Assembly: GCA_902569115.1 (NCBI GenBank)
Contig: CACFTI010000004.1
Coordinates: 1 to 64,000, forward strand
Direction of reading: 5' to 3'
Source of the DNA: an uncultured Verrucomicrobiota bacterium
Lineage (GTDB): Bacteria; Verrucomicrobiota; Verrucomicrobiia; Opitutales; Seribacteraceae
DNA length: 64,000 bases
Made by a program: the position numbers and the translations under genes. The notes beneath the pieces are model-generated. The model did no database searches, was not told the DNA's origin, and saw nothing but the letters and a program-made list of their open reading frames with translations. Positions 26,335-33,900 of this stretch are shown in pieces (positions within the stretch are counted from its first letter, which is position 1; each line of letters begins with the position of its first letter).

Positions 26335-27555
26335 TTAGGAAGTAGGATGCAGGTTATCGACTACATCGGAACGGTAGGCATTTACTGCAGCCCCCTGGCC
26401 CCCGATTAATCCGGTTAAAATAATCCCGCCTATCACCCAAAGATCCTCGTATTGTAGATTCATCCCATCGAGTAAAACTCCAGTTTGTTCCGCAATGATC
26501 GTTTGAGTTATCCATCCTATACCCTGCATGATCACAATTGACCCCAGGGCCCCTAGCAGGGAAATCAACCAGGCATGACCCATGATAACTCCCATCACAA
26601 TTACCCGGCTGGACCCCAGGCTTCGGAGAATAGCAAAATCCCTTTTCCGTTCATTAAGAGAAGAGTGCATTGTCGAGGCCACCATTAAAACACCGACCAC
26701 AGCAATCACATAGGCAATTACCTGAAGGATTCCTCTAAACCAGTTCATTTTATCAAAAAATGATGCCAAAGTCGCAGCGACCGGCCAGGCGAAGGTAGCC
26801 AGATTTCCCTGCCTATTATATCTTATTTCAAGGTTGAACCCTGCGGCTCCTTTTAAGGACAGCAATACAGCACTAACCGACTGAGCCATTTCCTGGTCGT
26901 GTCCTTCCATTAGCTGAATACCTTTGATCGGAACCCAAATCACTTTATCACTCGGTGTCCCTGTAGCCTCAAGCAAGCCAACCACCACATAGATATCCTC
27001 GTGCTGGGTATCTTCTTTGAAATTCAAGCCATGGTATGGTTGAAATCGGTCACCTATTTTGAGATTTAGTTTTTTGGCAACGAAAGAACCAACCAAGGCT
27101 TCCTTGGCCATTTCAGAAAATATTCGACCCTGCCGCAATTTGTATTTCTCTCCTTTTTTCCATTCATGATCGTAAAATAACTTAGGGTCTGTACCCACAA
27201 GCCTGTAACCAAGATAATTATCTCCAACAGCGATAGGATATGCTTCCTTTACTCCGGGAGTGTTTTTGATCAGTTCATATTGTTCCCACGGTAGATTTCC
27301 CGGAGAAGCATCTAAATGAAAAAGAGCATTTAGTATTAGCTGAAGCTTTGAGCCTCTCGCACCCAACACCGCATCAAATCCCCCACTCGCATTGTTAAAA
27401 GAGGTCTGAGTCTGCTTCTGAATTTTCATTGTGCCAAGCAGGAGTCCTCCTGCCAAAGCAATTGAAAAGGCCGCAACCAAAGAAGCAAAAAAATGCTGCC
27501 TGAATCCTTTTCTTGCCAAAAAGAAAATAAGACCGACCTTTGAGTTTAGATTCAT
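26335..27555 (-). CDS. FtsX-like ABC transporter permease
   Basis: A 406-residue permease of the MacB/LolC type. One N-terminal membrane segment (about 20-42), a large periplasmic domain (about 43-270, with GFDAVLGARGSKLQLILN) and three C-terminal membrane helices with the FtsX motif NERKRDFAILRSLGSSR. It pairs with the ATPase 27552-28283 (4-nt overlap). Such transporters act mechanically on periplasmic partners rather than moving a solute through the membrane. Co-transcription with a DUF3299 lipoprotein suggests involvement in divalent-metal homeostasis. Confidence 0.92.
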   Translation of the reverse strand: MNLNSKVGLIFFLARKGFRQHFFASLVAAFSIALAGGLLLGTMKIQKQTQTSFNNASGGFDAVLGARGSKLQLILNALFHLDASPGNLPWEQYELIKNTPGVKEAYPIAVGDNYLGYRLVGTDPKLFYDHEWKKGEKYKLRQGRIFSEMAKEALVGSFVAKKLNLKIGDRFQPYHGLNFKEDTQHEDIYVVVGLLEATGTPSDKVIWVPIKGIQLMEGHDQEMAQSVSAVLLSLKGAAGFNLEIRYNRQGNLATFAWPVAATLASFFDKMNWFRGILQVIAYVIAVVGVLMVASTMHSSLNERKRDFAILRSLGSSRVIVMGVIMGHAWLISLLGALGSIVIMQGIGWITQTIIAEQTGVLLDGMNLQYEDLWVIGGIILTGLIGGQGAAVNAYRSDVVDNLHPTS

Positions 27556-28283
27556 TTATCCTCCTTCCCCACCTTATTGAGATCTTCCCATTTCATCGCA
27601 TGTTCGAAGCAGTTGATGATATTGGGATCATGCGAGACCACAATCAAAGCACAACCATTTGCCTTGCATAAAGATTTAAGCAGTTCAATCGAGCGAGATG
27701 CATTTTCAGGATCCAGGCTACCGGTGGGCTCATCCGCCAGAATTAATTTTGGACTATTCGCAAGAGCTCTAGCAATCCCAACTCGCTGCTGTTGTCCAAT
27801 GGATAACTGAGCTGGCAACGAATTTTCTTTTTCAGACATACCCACCAATGATAATAGCTCCTTGGCTCTTTCTTCATTGGCATTTCCGCTTACAGCCATC
27901 GCAACCAAAACATTTTCTAAAGCTGTGCAGCCTTGGAGAAGATGAAAAGACTGGAACACATAACCCATAACTTTCGATCTCATCAGATCTCTCCCTGATT
28001 CAGGAAGCTCTGTCAGATGAGTGTTATCAATTTTTATACTTCCAGAGTTCGCTTTTAAGATTCCTGCCAAAAGATTAAGAAAAGTACTTTTACCGCTTCC
28101 GCTTTTCCCAAAAATCGCAAGTTGTTGTCCTTTGCTGAGATTGAAATTAGGTACATCCACTACAGGTAATTTAGTCCCATCTCTCATAGAAAAAACTTTT
28201 TTCAAACTCCTGACCTCCAGATAGTGCAGGTCTTTTCCCCTCATTTGCTCAGAAGATGCAGACATCGTTATCTTTGTAGTCAT
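27552..28283 (-). CDS. ABC transporter ATP-binding protein (LolD/MacB type)
   Basis: A 243-residue ATPase with Walker A FGKSGSGKST, Q-loop YVFQSFHLLQG, signature LSIGQQQRVGIARAL (Ile in place of the usual Gly), Walker B LILADEPTGSLDPE and H-loop VVSHD. First gene of the ABC-permease-DUF3299 operon; the next ATG overlaps its stop. A perfect 14-base palindrome lies about 60 bases upstream of its start in the divergent region with the NUDIX gene. An internal ATG at 28265 (MSASSEQMRG) is an alternative start. Confidence 0.93.
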   Translation of the reverse strand: MTTKITMSASSEQMRGKDLHYLEVRSLKKVFSMRDGTKLPVVDVPNFNLSKGQQLAIFGKSGSGKSTFLNLLAGILKANSGSIKIDNTHLTELPESGRDLMRSKVMGYVFQSFHLLQGCTALENVLVAMAVSGNANEERAKELLSLVGMSEKENSLPAQLSIGQQQRVGIARALANSPKLILADEPTGSLDPENASRSIELLKSLCKANGCALIVVSHDPNIINCFEHAMKWEDLNKVGKEDK

Positions 28284-28341
28284 TTAACCGGAATGAATCA
28301 AGATTCGTGTAGCTCAAAGTACAAAAGAAAATTTAGACTTG

Positions 28342-28355
28342 TTAACAATTGTTAA
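28342..28355. promoter_or_regulatory. Perfect palindrome TTAACAATTGTTAA, candidate operator
   Basis: Fourteen-base perfect palindrome between the divergent ABC/DUF3299 operon and the NUDIX gene. Symmetry and location suit a dimeric repressor site. A TTG overlapping it (28339) would be a poor start codon, which supports ATG 28384 for the NUDIX gene. Confidence 0.45.
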
Positions 28356-28383
28356 TAAGGGTAGATATTTATTTGGTGTGGTT

Positions 28384-28785
28384 ATGGAAAAGGGTGTGAA
28401 CAAATGGGGGGTTATTCCCTATCGCGGGATCGATTCTGAAAATCTCGAGTTTTTGATTGTCACCACCAAAAATGGAAACTGGGGGTTGCCGAAAGGAAAC
28501 CTGATGAAAAAACTCGGGTCAAAAGAAACCGCTCTGCAGGAAGCATATGAGGAAGCTGGTATCATCGGAACAGTTATGGATCAAAAAATTTCCGCCAAGA
28601 TTAAAGGTAAACAAATGGCTTTTTACCCGATGGAAGTGAAAAATGAATTAGCCGTTTGGCCAGAATCTGAATGGAGACAAAGGAAATGGATTCGGTCGAA
28701 CGAAGCCAAAGATTATCTTAATCACGGTTCCCTTAGATCCATTCTGGAAGAAACTTCAGCGAAACTTTTACAATCCTTTCCTTGA
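28384..28785 (+). CDS. NUDIX hydrolase
   Basis: A 133-residue protein from ATG 28384 (an in-frame TTG at 28339 would add 15 residues but overlaps a palindrome). The Nudix box lies at about residues 38-60: PKGNLMKKLGSKETALQEAYEEAG, in parts G(x5)GSKE and QEAYEEAGI. The usual Arg of REUxEExGU is Gln here; the metal-binding EExxEE glutamates are retained as E..EE. The WGLPKG lead-in is like diadenosine/diphosphoinositol polyphosphate hydrolases. Substrate unknown. Monocistronic by appearance. Confidence 0.88.
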   Translation: MEKGVNKWGVIPYRGIDSENLEFLIVTTKNGNWGLPKGNLMKKLGSKETALQEAYEEAGIIGTVMDQKISAKIKGKQMAFYPMEVKNELAVWPESEWRQRKWIRSNEAKDYLNHGSLRSILEETSAKLLQSFP

Positions 28786-28816
28786 CGAAATTTAACCCCT
28801 AGGTGAAACCTAATGT

Positions 28817-29959
28817 GTGAAGGTTTTCTCGATTACCTTGTGGTTACTTTTTTTTCGCCTCTTAGAAATTTCATCCTGGGGGCAAAGCTATTTGCGGGGA
28901 AAGTACCGCGAATGGATCGAGGATGATGACCGGGTGGAAGTAAAATCCTGGTACGCAGAGACAGAAGTTGAATTGCAACAAGGCTGGTCACTGGATTTTC
29001 TGGGCACAATTGATGCATGGTCCGGAGCCACCCCTTATGGTCTACCACCTACAGAGGCCAGTACAGAGAATGAATGGTTACTGCGTGTGCCAGAGGAAAT
29101 AAGGAAAGCAGGTTTATTTACCTTAAATAAAGGAACCCTGAACCATGACTTTTCATTCGAATACGGAATCAGTGATGAACCCGATTACCTGTCCCGTAGT
29201 TATGCCATAAAATATTCACATAAACTGGCAGCAGAGACATTGATTTTAAATTCTGGCTTATCGCTGCAGGACGATTCGGTAAAAAACTTTGTCGGAAATT
29301 TTGTGGAAAAAAAGACTCCATCAATATCAGTGGGCTTAGCCCATATTCTCGATAAATTCACCACCATATCCTTCAATTTTACATACTCATGGCCAAGTGG
29401 ATACTTGAGTGACCCTTATAAGGTAATCCCTGCAAACCAAAGATTCATCTTCCTTCCCGAGGAGGTTTTTCTTTTTGAGGAAAATCGACCTGACGAAAGA
29501 GAAATTTTGGTGCTTTATTTCGAACTTTCAAGATATCTCGATGAATTTAAGATCGGGACGCACCTATCATACCGTTTTTTTCAAGATGATCATGCATTGA
29601 ATGGACATACTTTCCATTTGGAAACCAACCGAAAATTTGGAGACAAGTGGATGATCTCACCCCGTTATCGTTTTTATCATCAAAACCAAGCATCTTTTTA
29701 CAGTCCTAGGATTCGTAAATATGAAACTTACATGAACTCGCCCGATTCATCCAATGGTCCTTATTACTCGGCGGACCATCGGTTGTCGTCTTTTGATTCC
29801 CATACTCTAGGGTTAAAAATATCTTATTTCCTGAAAGATGATCTTTATGTGGATGCTGGTTATGATCGCTATTTCACCGACGGCAAGGATGGACTCACTG
29901 ACAAAAGGGTATACCCAAACGCAAATGTATTTACCGTGGGATTGCAATGGGAGTATTGA
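28817..29959 (+). CDS. DUF3570 outer-membrane beta-barrel protein
   Basis: A 380-residue exported protein starting at GTG. Signal peptide to about residue 22 (SSWGQSYLRGKY). It is built of alternating amphipathic strands with many Tyr/Trp and ends in WEY, consistent with an outer-membrane barrel; family hallmarks are WSGATPYGLPP, YSWPSGYLSDPYKVIP and a late DAGYDRYFTDGKDGLTDKRVYPNANVFTVGLQWEY region. DUF3570 is regularly encoded with ApbE and DUF4266, as here: ApbE overlaps its stop by 13 nt. Those clusters have been proposed to support extracytosolic flavin-based redox functions; the actual role of the barrel is unknown. Confidence 0.88.
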   Translation: MKVFSITLWLLFFRLLEISSWGQSYLRGKYREWIEDDDRVEVKSWYAETEVELQQGWSLDFLGTIDAWSGATPYGLPPTEASTENEWLLRVPEEIRKAGLFTLNKGTLNHDFSFEYGISDEPDYLSRSYAIKYSHKLAAETLILNSGLSLQDDSVKNFVGNFVEKKTPSISVGLAHILDKFTTISFNFTYSWPSGYLSDPYKVIPANQRFIFLPEEVFLFEENRPDEREILVLYFELSRYLDEFKIGTHLSYRFFQDDHALNGHTFHLETNRKFGDKWMISPRYRFYHQNQASFYSPRIRKYETYMNSPDSSNGPYYSADHRLSSFDSHTLGLKISYFLKDDLYVDAGYDRYFTDGKDGLTDKRVYPNANVFTVGLQWEY

Positions 29960-30933
29960 ACCCTAACTTGGAAAAAAATTATTCTTTTCACAACGAAAGA
30001 GAAATCGCGGTTCTCTCCTTTCGTGCCTTTGGAACCTCTTGCAAAGTTAAATACTCCGCTTTCGACTCTATCGATTATGAATTTGTCTCCCAACAAGTCA
30101 TACAATGGGTGCAGGGTTTTGAACAAAGATACTCCCGTTACTTAGAAAATAGTTGGTTATCTCTTGTCAATGCGTCTGCTGGGGTAAAACCCATCTCGCT
30201 GACACAGGAAGATATATTAACTCTTCGAGCCGGCAGTTTTGCCTACTTTCAAAGTAACCAGACGATTGACCCATCCTGCCTCCCTCTCACCGCTCTTTGG
30301 CAAAAGGCAAAAGCTAAAAATCAAGTGCCGCAAGAACGTGAGATTAGCGAAGCCAAGGAATTGGTAAATTGGCAAAATGTGCAAATTTCAGAGGATGAGA
30401 TTTACCTACCCTTCGAAGGAATGGGACTTGATTTTGGTGGTTTCGGCAAGGAATTCGCGGTCGATCAGGTATCTGAAAAACTGAGGAATCTGAACTGTGA
30501 AAACTTCCTAGTTGATTTCGGAGGAGACATTTTTGCTTCGGGTTTTGCCTCAGAAGGCATCTCATGGAAAGTAGGCATTGAAAAGCCACAGGGCACAGAT
30601 CAACCTGTATTCGTCGCTAACTTAACCAATATGTCTTTGGCAACATCCGGAAATTACCGGAAATTCTTTGATTTAAATAACAAAAGGTATGGGCACACGA
30701 TTGATCATCGAACGGGATACCCCACCATTCATTCAGAACTGAGTGCCTCAGTGATCAGCCCAAGCTGCCTCAAATCAGGTATCATCTCCACCTCTTGCTT
30801 GATGTCAGGAAAACAGGAAGGTCTTCGAATGATTGATTCTGAGTGGAATGTTGAGGGCTGTATTCAGTCATTTGATTCTCCCCTTCTCAGCAATAAATTT
30901 TATCGATATATCCAAAATGAAAATCCTACTTAA
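29947..30933 (+). CDS. apbE: FAD:protein FMN transferase (ApbE family)
   Basis: A 328-residue ApbE. It transfers FMN from FAD onto Thr/Ser of target proteins, with Mg. Family motifs: FRAFGTSCKVKY at the start, RYSRYLENSWLSLVNAS, FEGMGLDFGGFGKEFAVD, NFLVDFGGDIFASG and SLATSGNYRKFF-HTIDHRTGYP. There is no obvious signal peptide or lipobox, unlike most exported ApbE proteins, so it may act in the cytosol or be exported by an unrecognised signal. It overlaps the DUF3570 gene and the DUF4266 gene. The gene downstream of DUF4266 carries an SGATT motif that could be its substrate. Confidence 0.93.
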   Translation: MGVLNPNLEKNYSFHNEREIAVLSFRAFGTSCKVKYSAFDSIDYEFVSQQVIQWVQGFEQRYSRYLENSWLSLVNASAGVKPISLTQEDILTLRAGSFAYFQSNQTIDPSCLPLTALWQKAKAKNQVPQEREISEAKELVNWQNVQISEDEIYLPFEGMGLDFGGFGKEFAVDQVSEKLRNLNCENFLVDFGGDIFASGFASEGISWKVGIEKPQGTDQPVFVANLTNMSLATSGNYRKFFDLNNKRYGHTIDHRTGYPTIHSELSASVISPSCLKSGIISTSCLMSGKQEGLRMIDSEWNVEGCIQSFDSPLLSNKFYRYIQNENPT

Positions 30934-31138
30934 CTTCCTGATTATTCTTGTAACAGTTCTCACTGGTTGTACCCCAAAAATGACGGTTAGTCCCATGGAA
31001 AGATATCATCTTGCAGATATAGTAATGAAAACGGACCGCGATCCGCTTTCTCAGAAGATGAACGATCACGCTTATTTTTCAAGAGAAGGCTCAAGAGGAG
31101 GACGCGGAATAGGTGGTGGTGGTTGCGGATGCAATTAA
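30917..31138 (+). CDS. DUF4266 lipoprotein
   Basis: A 73-residue lipoprotein: signal peptide with lipobox TVLTGC (Cys18), the conserved centre MERYHLADIVMKTDRDPLSQKMNDHAYFSREG and the Gly-rich C-terminus ending GGGGCGCN. This is the complete DUF4266 pattern, including the terminal CxC that may bind a metal or cofactor. ATG at 30917 lies inside the end of apbE (17-nt overlap); an open frame extends upstream to 30833 but lacks a signal. Part of the DUF3570-ApbE-DUF4266 operon. Confidence 0.9.
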   Translation: MKILLNFLIILVTVLTGCTPKMTVSPMERYHLADIVMKTDRDPLSQKMNDHAYFSREGSRGGRGIGGGGCGCN

Positions 31139-31140
31139 GC

Positions 31141-31926
31141 ATGAAAAAGCTTCGGGTAATCCTGTCCTTTGCCTTACTCATTGAAGCAAGATCAATTACC
31201 CCAAAAATTATCAAGTTTTCCGGACTGCTCCTCAAACCTGTACCTGCATTTCTAAAATCCGTTCATGCTTGGATACCGGCAACCGCTGGTGTGGTTACCA
31301 CTCATGCTCTCTCCGGTGCCACCACTGAAGTCAAATCAACTCAGGGAAATTCTATTAGTGTAAAAGCAGGAGAAAATTTAACCTATCAATTTTACACTTC
31401 GCGATATACCGCAGGAAGCTACAGCATTGCTAACTTACCAAATGGACTAAGTTATGATGGTAGGAACACGATATCCGGAATAATTTCTGAAGCGGGTACC
31501 TACAATATTCAAATTATTGGTTATCGAGGAAGAAGCCAAAATGGTTCCTACACCCCAGCATTTACTCTTGAAATTATTGTAATTAAAGATGATTCAGATA
31601 ATGAATTTGATTCTGAGAAAACCATAGATTCTTATTTTTCTGCATCTACTGATCTTGGTAACAACTGGTTTCAAGCTTGGATGGGCACCTTCTACATCCC
31701 TACCAATGGCAACTGGATCTATCATTCTCATTTAGGTTGGTTATATGCTCACCCTACTGAGCTAGACACTTTTTGGTTTTATGATGAAGGCTTGGGGTGG
31801 CTCTACACTTCCAAAACCTTGAATCGTTACTTTTACAGGAACAACCCTAGTGGATGGTTGTATCAATTAGATAGCTCTTCCAACAATCGCTTTTGGGATT
31901 ATTCACAAGAATCCGAATTGAAGTAG
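31141..31926 (+). CDS. Exported Ig-like / W-Y repeat protein with an ApbE-like SGATT motif
   Basis: A 261-residue protein starting two bases after the DUF4266 stop. It has a hydrophobic, atypical N-terminal region (about 5-52), then THALSGATTEV (SGATT at 58-62), an Ig-like putative domain of the He_PIG type (about 66-147: AGENLTYQF, IANLPNGLSYDGRNTISG, EAGTYNIQIIGYRG), and a C-terminal Trp/Tyr repeat region (about 174-254: FYIPTNGNWIYHSHLGWLY, FWFYDEGLGWLYTSKTLNRY, NNPSGWLYQLDSSSN) of a kind common on verrucomicrobial surface proteins. SGAT followed by T/S is the sequence modified by ApbE in FMN-binding domains. Because it is in the same operon as apbE, Thr61 is a candidate flavinylation site. 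This is an inference; no canonical FMN_bind domain surrounds it. Confidence 0.75.
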   Translation: MKKLRVILSFALLIEARSITPKIIKFSGLLLKPVPAFLKSVHAWIPATAGVVTTHALSGATTEVKSTQGNSISVKAGENLTYQFYTSRYTAGSYSIANLPNGLSYDGRNTISGIISEAGTYNIQIIGYRGRSQNGSYTPAFTLEIIVIKDDSDNEFDSEKTIDSYFSASTDLGNNWFQAWMGTFYIPTNGNWIYHSHLGWLYAHPTELDTFWFYDEGLGWLYTSKTLNRYFYRNNPSGWLYQLDSSSNNRFWDYSQESELK

Positions 31927-31972
31927 CTTAAAGTTTTGTCTTATACGGCGCACATATTATGGGTAAGTTCTG

Positions 31973-32860
31973 ATGAATCAGGATTTTAACAAGATCTTCA
32001 AAACACCCAAATATACCGGGGTGACCTTGTCTCTACTATCTATGTTTGTCCTCGCTGCCATGTTTGTAGTGTGGCAAAAATTTCCCAAACAAGACCCGCT
32101 AGAGTCCGAGCAAAATATTTCGATCCTTTGTGATTTTAAATTAAAGATTCCAGTAGAAAAAATCCTAGCTTCATTCAAAAAAGAATATCCCTGTAGCTTT
32201 ATGGTAAATTTTCTGAATGCCAAGGAACTTACTTCAGCTTTACAAAGTAAGAGCGGCTATAACGCTGATTTGCTCATCGCGAATAAAACTATCCTGCGAA
32301 AATATGCTTTTGCAGATTCAAATTATGGAGAAGGTATACCGTTTGCCTTTGACAAACTTTCTAACTCACTGCCCGAACAACAAAGTAATGAGCCATTCGT
32401 TTGCTCAATCAAAAATGATACTCCACATTCCCACCTAGCCTTTGCATTAGGACGATACTTTTCCGCCCCAAGTCGCGGTCAATTTTTCTTGGCAGAAGCT
32501 GGTTTTACCGGAGTCAACGGTGATGTATGGAAACTCAGGCCTACTGTTTCCATTCTTGTTCCAAAAACATGTGAAAAAAGAAGCAAGGATATCGCCAAGA
32601 AATTTAGCAAGCTTGAGGGTGTAAATTTGGATGTTACGGGTAAAGATGAGCTAGAGGCCAATGCAACCATTCATTTGATTGCACAAAGTAATGCCAAAGA
32701 ATACCTCCCTGATTTACTGATCGGCTTTAAGGAGCTTAGCCCCGACAATAAATCTTATTTTCCTGCCACTGAAAACTCCCGGCAAGGCTTGGTTTCCTTT
32801 TCAACCAGATATAAAAGGACTGCCATTCGTTTTTTTAATTTTTACAATCGTGAAATCTAA
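31973..32860 (+). CDS. Membrane-anchored periplasmic-binding-protein-like (ModA-like) protein
   Basis: A 295-residue protein with an N-terminal membrane anchor (about 17-34) and a periplasmic part resembling the molybdate-binding-protein family: first-lobe pattern NISILCDFKLKIPVEKILASF ... ADLLIANKTILRKYA (49-110) and a C-lobe helix ALGRYFSAPSRGQFFLAEAGF (157-178). Residues 191-255 (TVSILVP...DIAKKFSKLEGVNLDV...PDLLIGFKEL) look like a second partial copy of the first lobe. No permease or ATPase gene is adjacent. It follows the SGATT protein by 46 nt and precedes two HtrA-like genes. It may sense or present a ligand rather than serve transport. Weak family call. Confidence 0.6.
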   Translation: MNQDFNKIFKTPKYTGVTLSLLSMFVLAAMFVVWQKFPKQDPLESEQNISILCDFKLKIPVEKILASFKKEYPCSFMVNFLNAKELTSALQSKSGYNADLLIANKTILRKYAFADSNYGEGIPFAFDKLSNSLPEQQSNEPFVCSIKNDTPHSHLAFALGRYFSAPSRGQFFLAEAGFTGVNGDVWKLRPTVSILVPKTCEKRSKDIAKKFSKLEGVNLDVTGKDELEANATIHLIAQSNAKEYLPDLLIGFKELSPDNKSYFPATENSRQGLVSFSTRYKRTAIRFFNFYNREI

Positions 32861-32918
32861 TCCATTAAAATTCTCCATTGAAGTTTGCGAAATTAGAGTT
32901 TTCACAATTTGATAAGGT

Positions 32919-33887
32919 ATGAGACTCTGCATAATCTCTCTTATCATTTCCCTTGGCACTGCACATGCAGATATTGTTGCAACGAAAAGCTGGCACAAAC
33001 AAGCACCCCAAGGAATTGAGGATTTGGTAGCAATTCAGGAAAGATTAAGATCCCTACTACCTCAAACAAAAGCAGCACTAGTATCCATTGAGGCCATAGA
33101 TGGAGCTGGTAGTGGTGTCATTGTTTCGGAGGATGGTCTTGTCCTGACAGCAGCCCATGTCATTGGCACAACCGGAAAAAAAATGTTTGTTAGATTACCA
33201 GATGGAAAACGGGCACCTGCGGTAAGTCTAGGGGGTTCGGAAATTTCGGATGCGGGAATGCTCCAAATTACTAAAAAGAAGAAATGGCCTTTCGTTCAAA
33301 TGGCTGCCTCAAACAGCTCCGAAGTGGGGGATTGGTGCTTTGGTCTTGGGCATCCGGGAGGGTTTGACAAGAAAAGGGGAATAGTTGTCCGTATTGGCAA
33401 GGTAATCGCCAACAAAGACGAAACCATGCAAACCGATAGTCGCCTTCTTGGAGGAGACTCTGGTGGCCCACTGTTTGATTTCGAAGGTCGTTTAATTGCC
33501 ATACATAGTAGGGTTTCTCAATTACCCGATCAAAATTTTCATGTGCCTATTGATTGCTTCCATGCAAACTGGGATTTTTTCAAAAATCAGAATCTCATTA
33601 CCTACGAAAAAATGCAGGCTGGAGGTTTTTTGGGTGTAGAATGTGAATATAAAGAAACTGGTTTGGTGGTACGAGGTGTAATTCCAGACTCTGCGGCAGA
33701 ACAAGCTGGGGTGCAAATAAATGACATTCTAGTCAGTATAAATAATGAGCAAATCGACTCACGAGAAGAATTCATCATCTTAATATCTTCGATGACGCCT
33801 AGCGCATTAGCCAAGATTAAGTTAGTTCGGAATGGTGCAGAATTATCCATTAAGGTTAATCTTGGCTCACGACCGGACCCAAAGTAA
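32919..33887 (+). CDS. HtrA/DegP-like trypsin-fold serine protease with PDZ domain
   Basis: A 322-residue secreted protease. Signal peptide MRLCIISLIISLGTAHA. Trypsin-like domain (about 45-215) with an intact triad: His80 (LTAAHVIG), Asp111 (EISDAGML) and Ser181 (LLGGDSGGPLF). One PDZ domain (about 235-310: GGFLGVECEYKETGLVVRGVIPDSAAEQAGVQINDILVSIN, cited by position). It degrades or refolds misfolded envelope proteins. It lies 13 nt before a degenerate paralogue, so the two were probably produced by duplication and may act as an active/inactive pair. Confidence 0.93.
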   Translation: MRLCIISLIISLGTAHADIVATKSWHKQAPQGIEDLVAIQERLRSLLPQTKAALVSIEAIDGAGSGVIVSEDGLVLTAAHVIGTTGKKMFVRLPDGKRAPAVSLGGSEISDAGMLQITKKKKWPFVQMAASNSSEVGDWCFGLGHPGGFDKKRGIVVRIGKVIANKDETMQTDSRLLGGDSGGPLFDFEGRLIAIHSRVSQLPDQNFHVPIDCFHANWDFFKNQNLITYEKMQAGGFLGVECEYKETGLVVRGVIPDSAAEQAGVQINDILVSINNEQIDSREEFIILISSMTPSALAKIKLVRNGAELSIKVNLGSRPDPK

Positions 33888-33900
33888 CAATGAGTAAATA

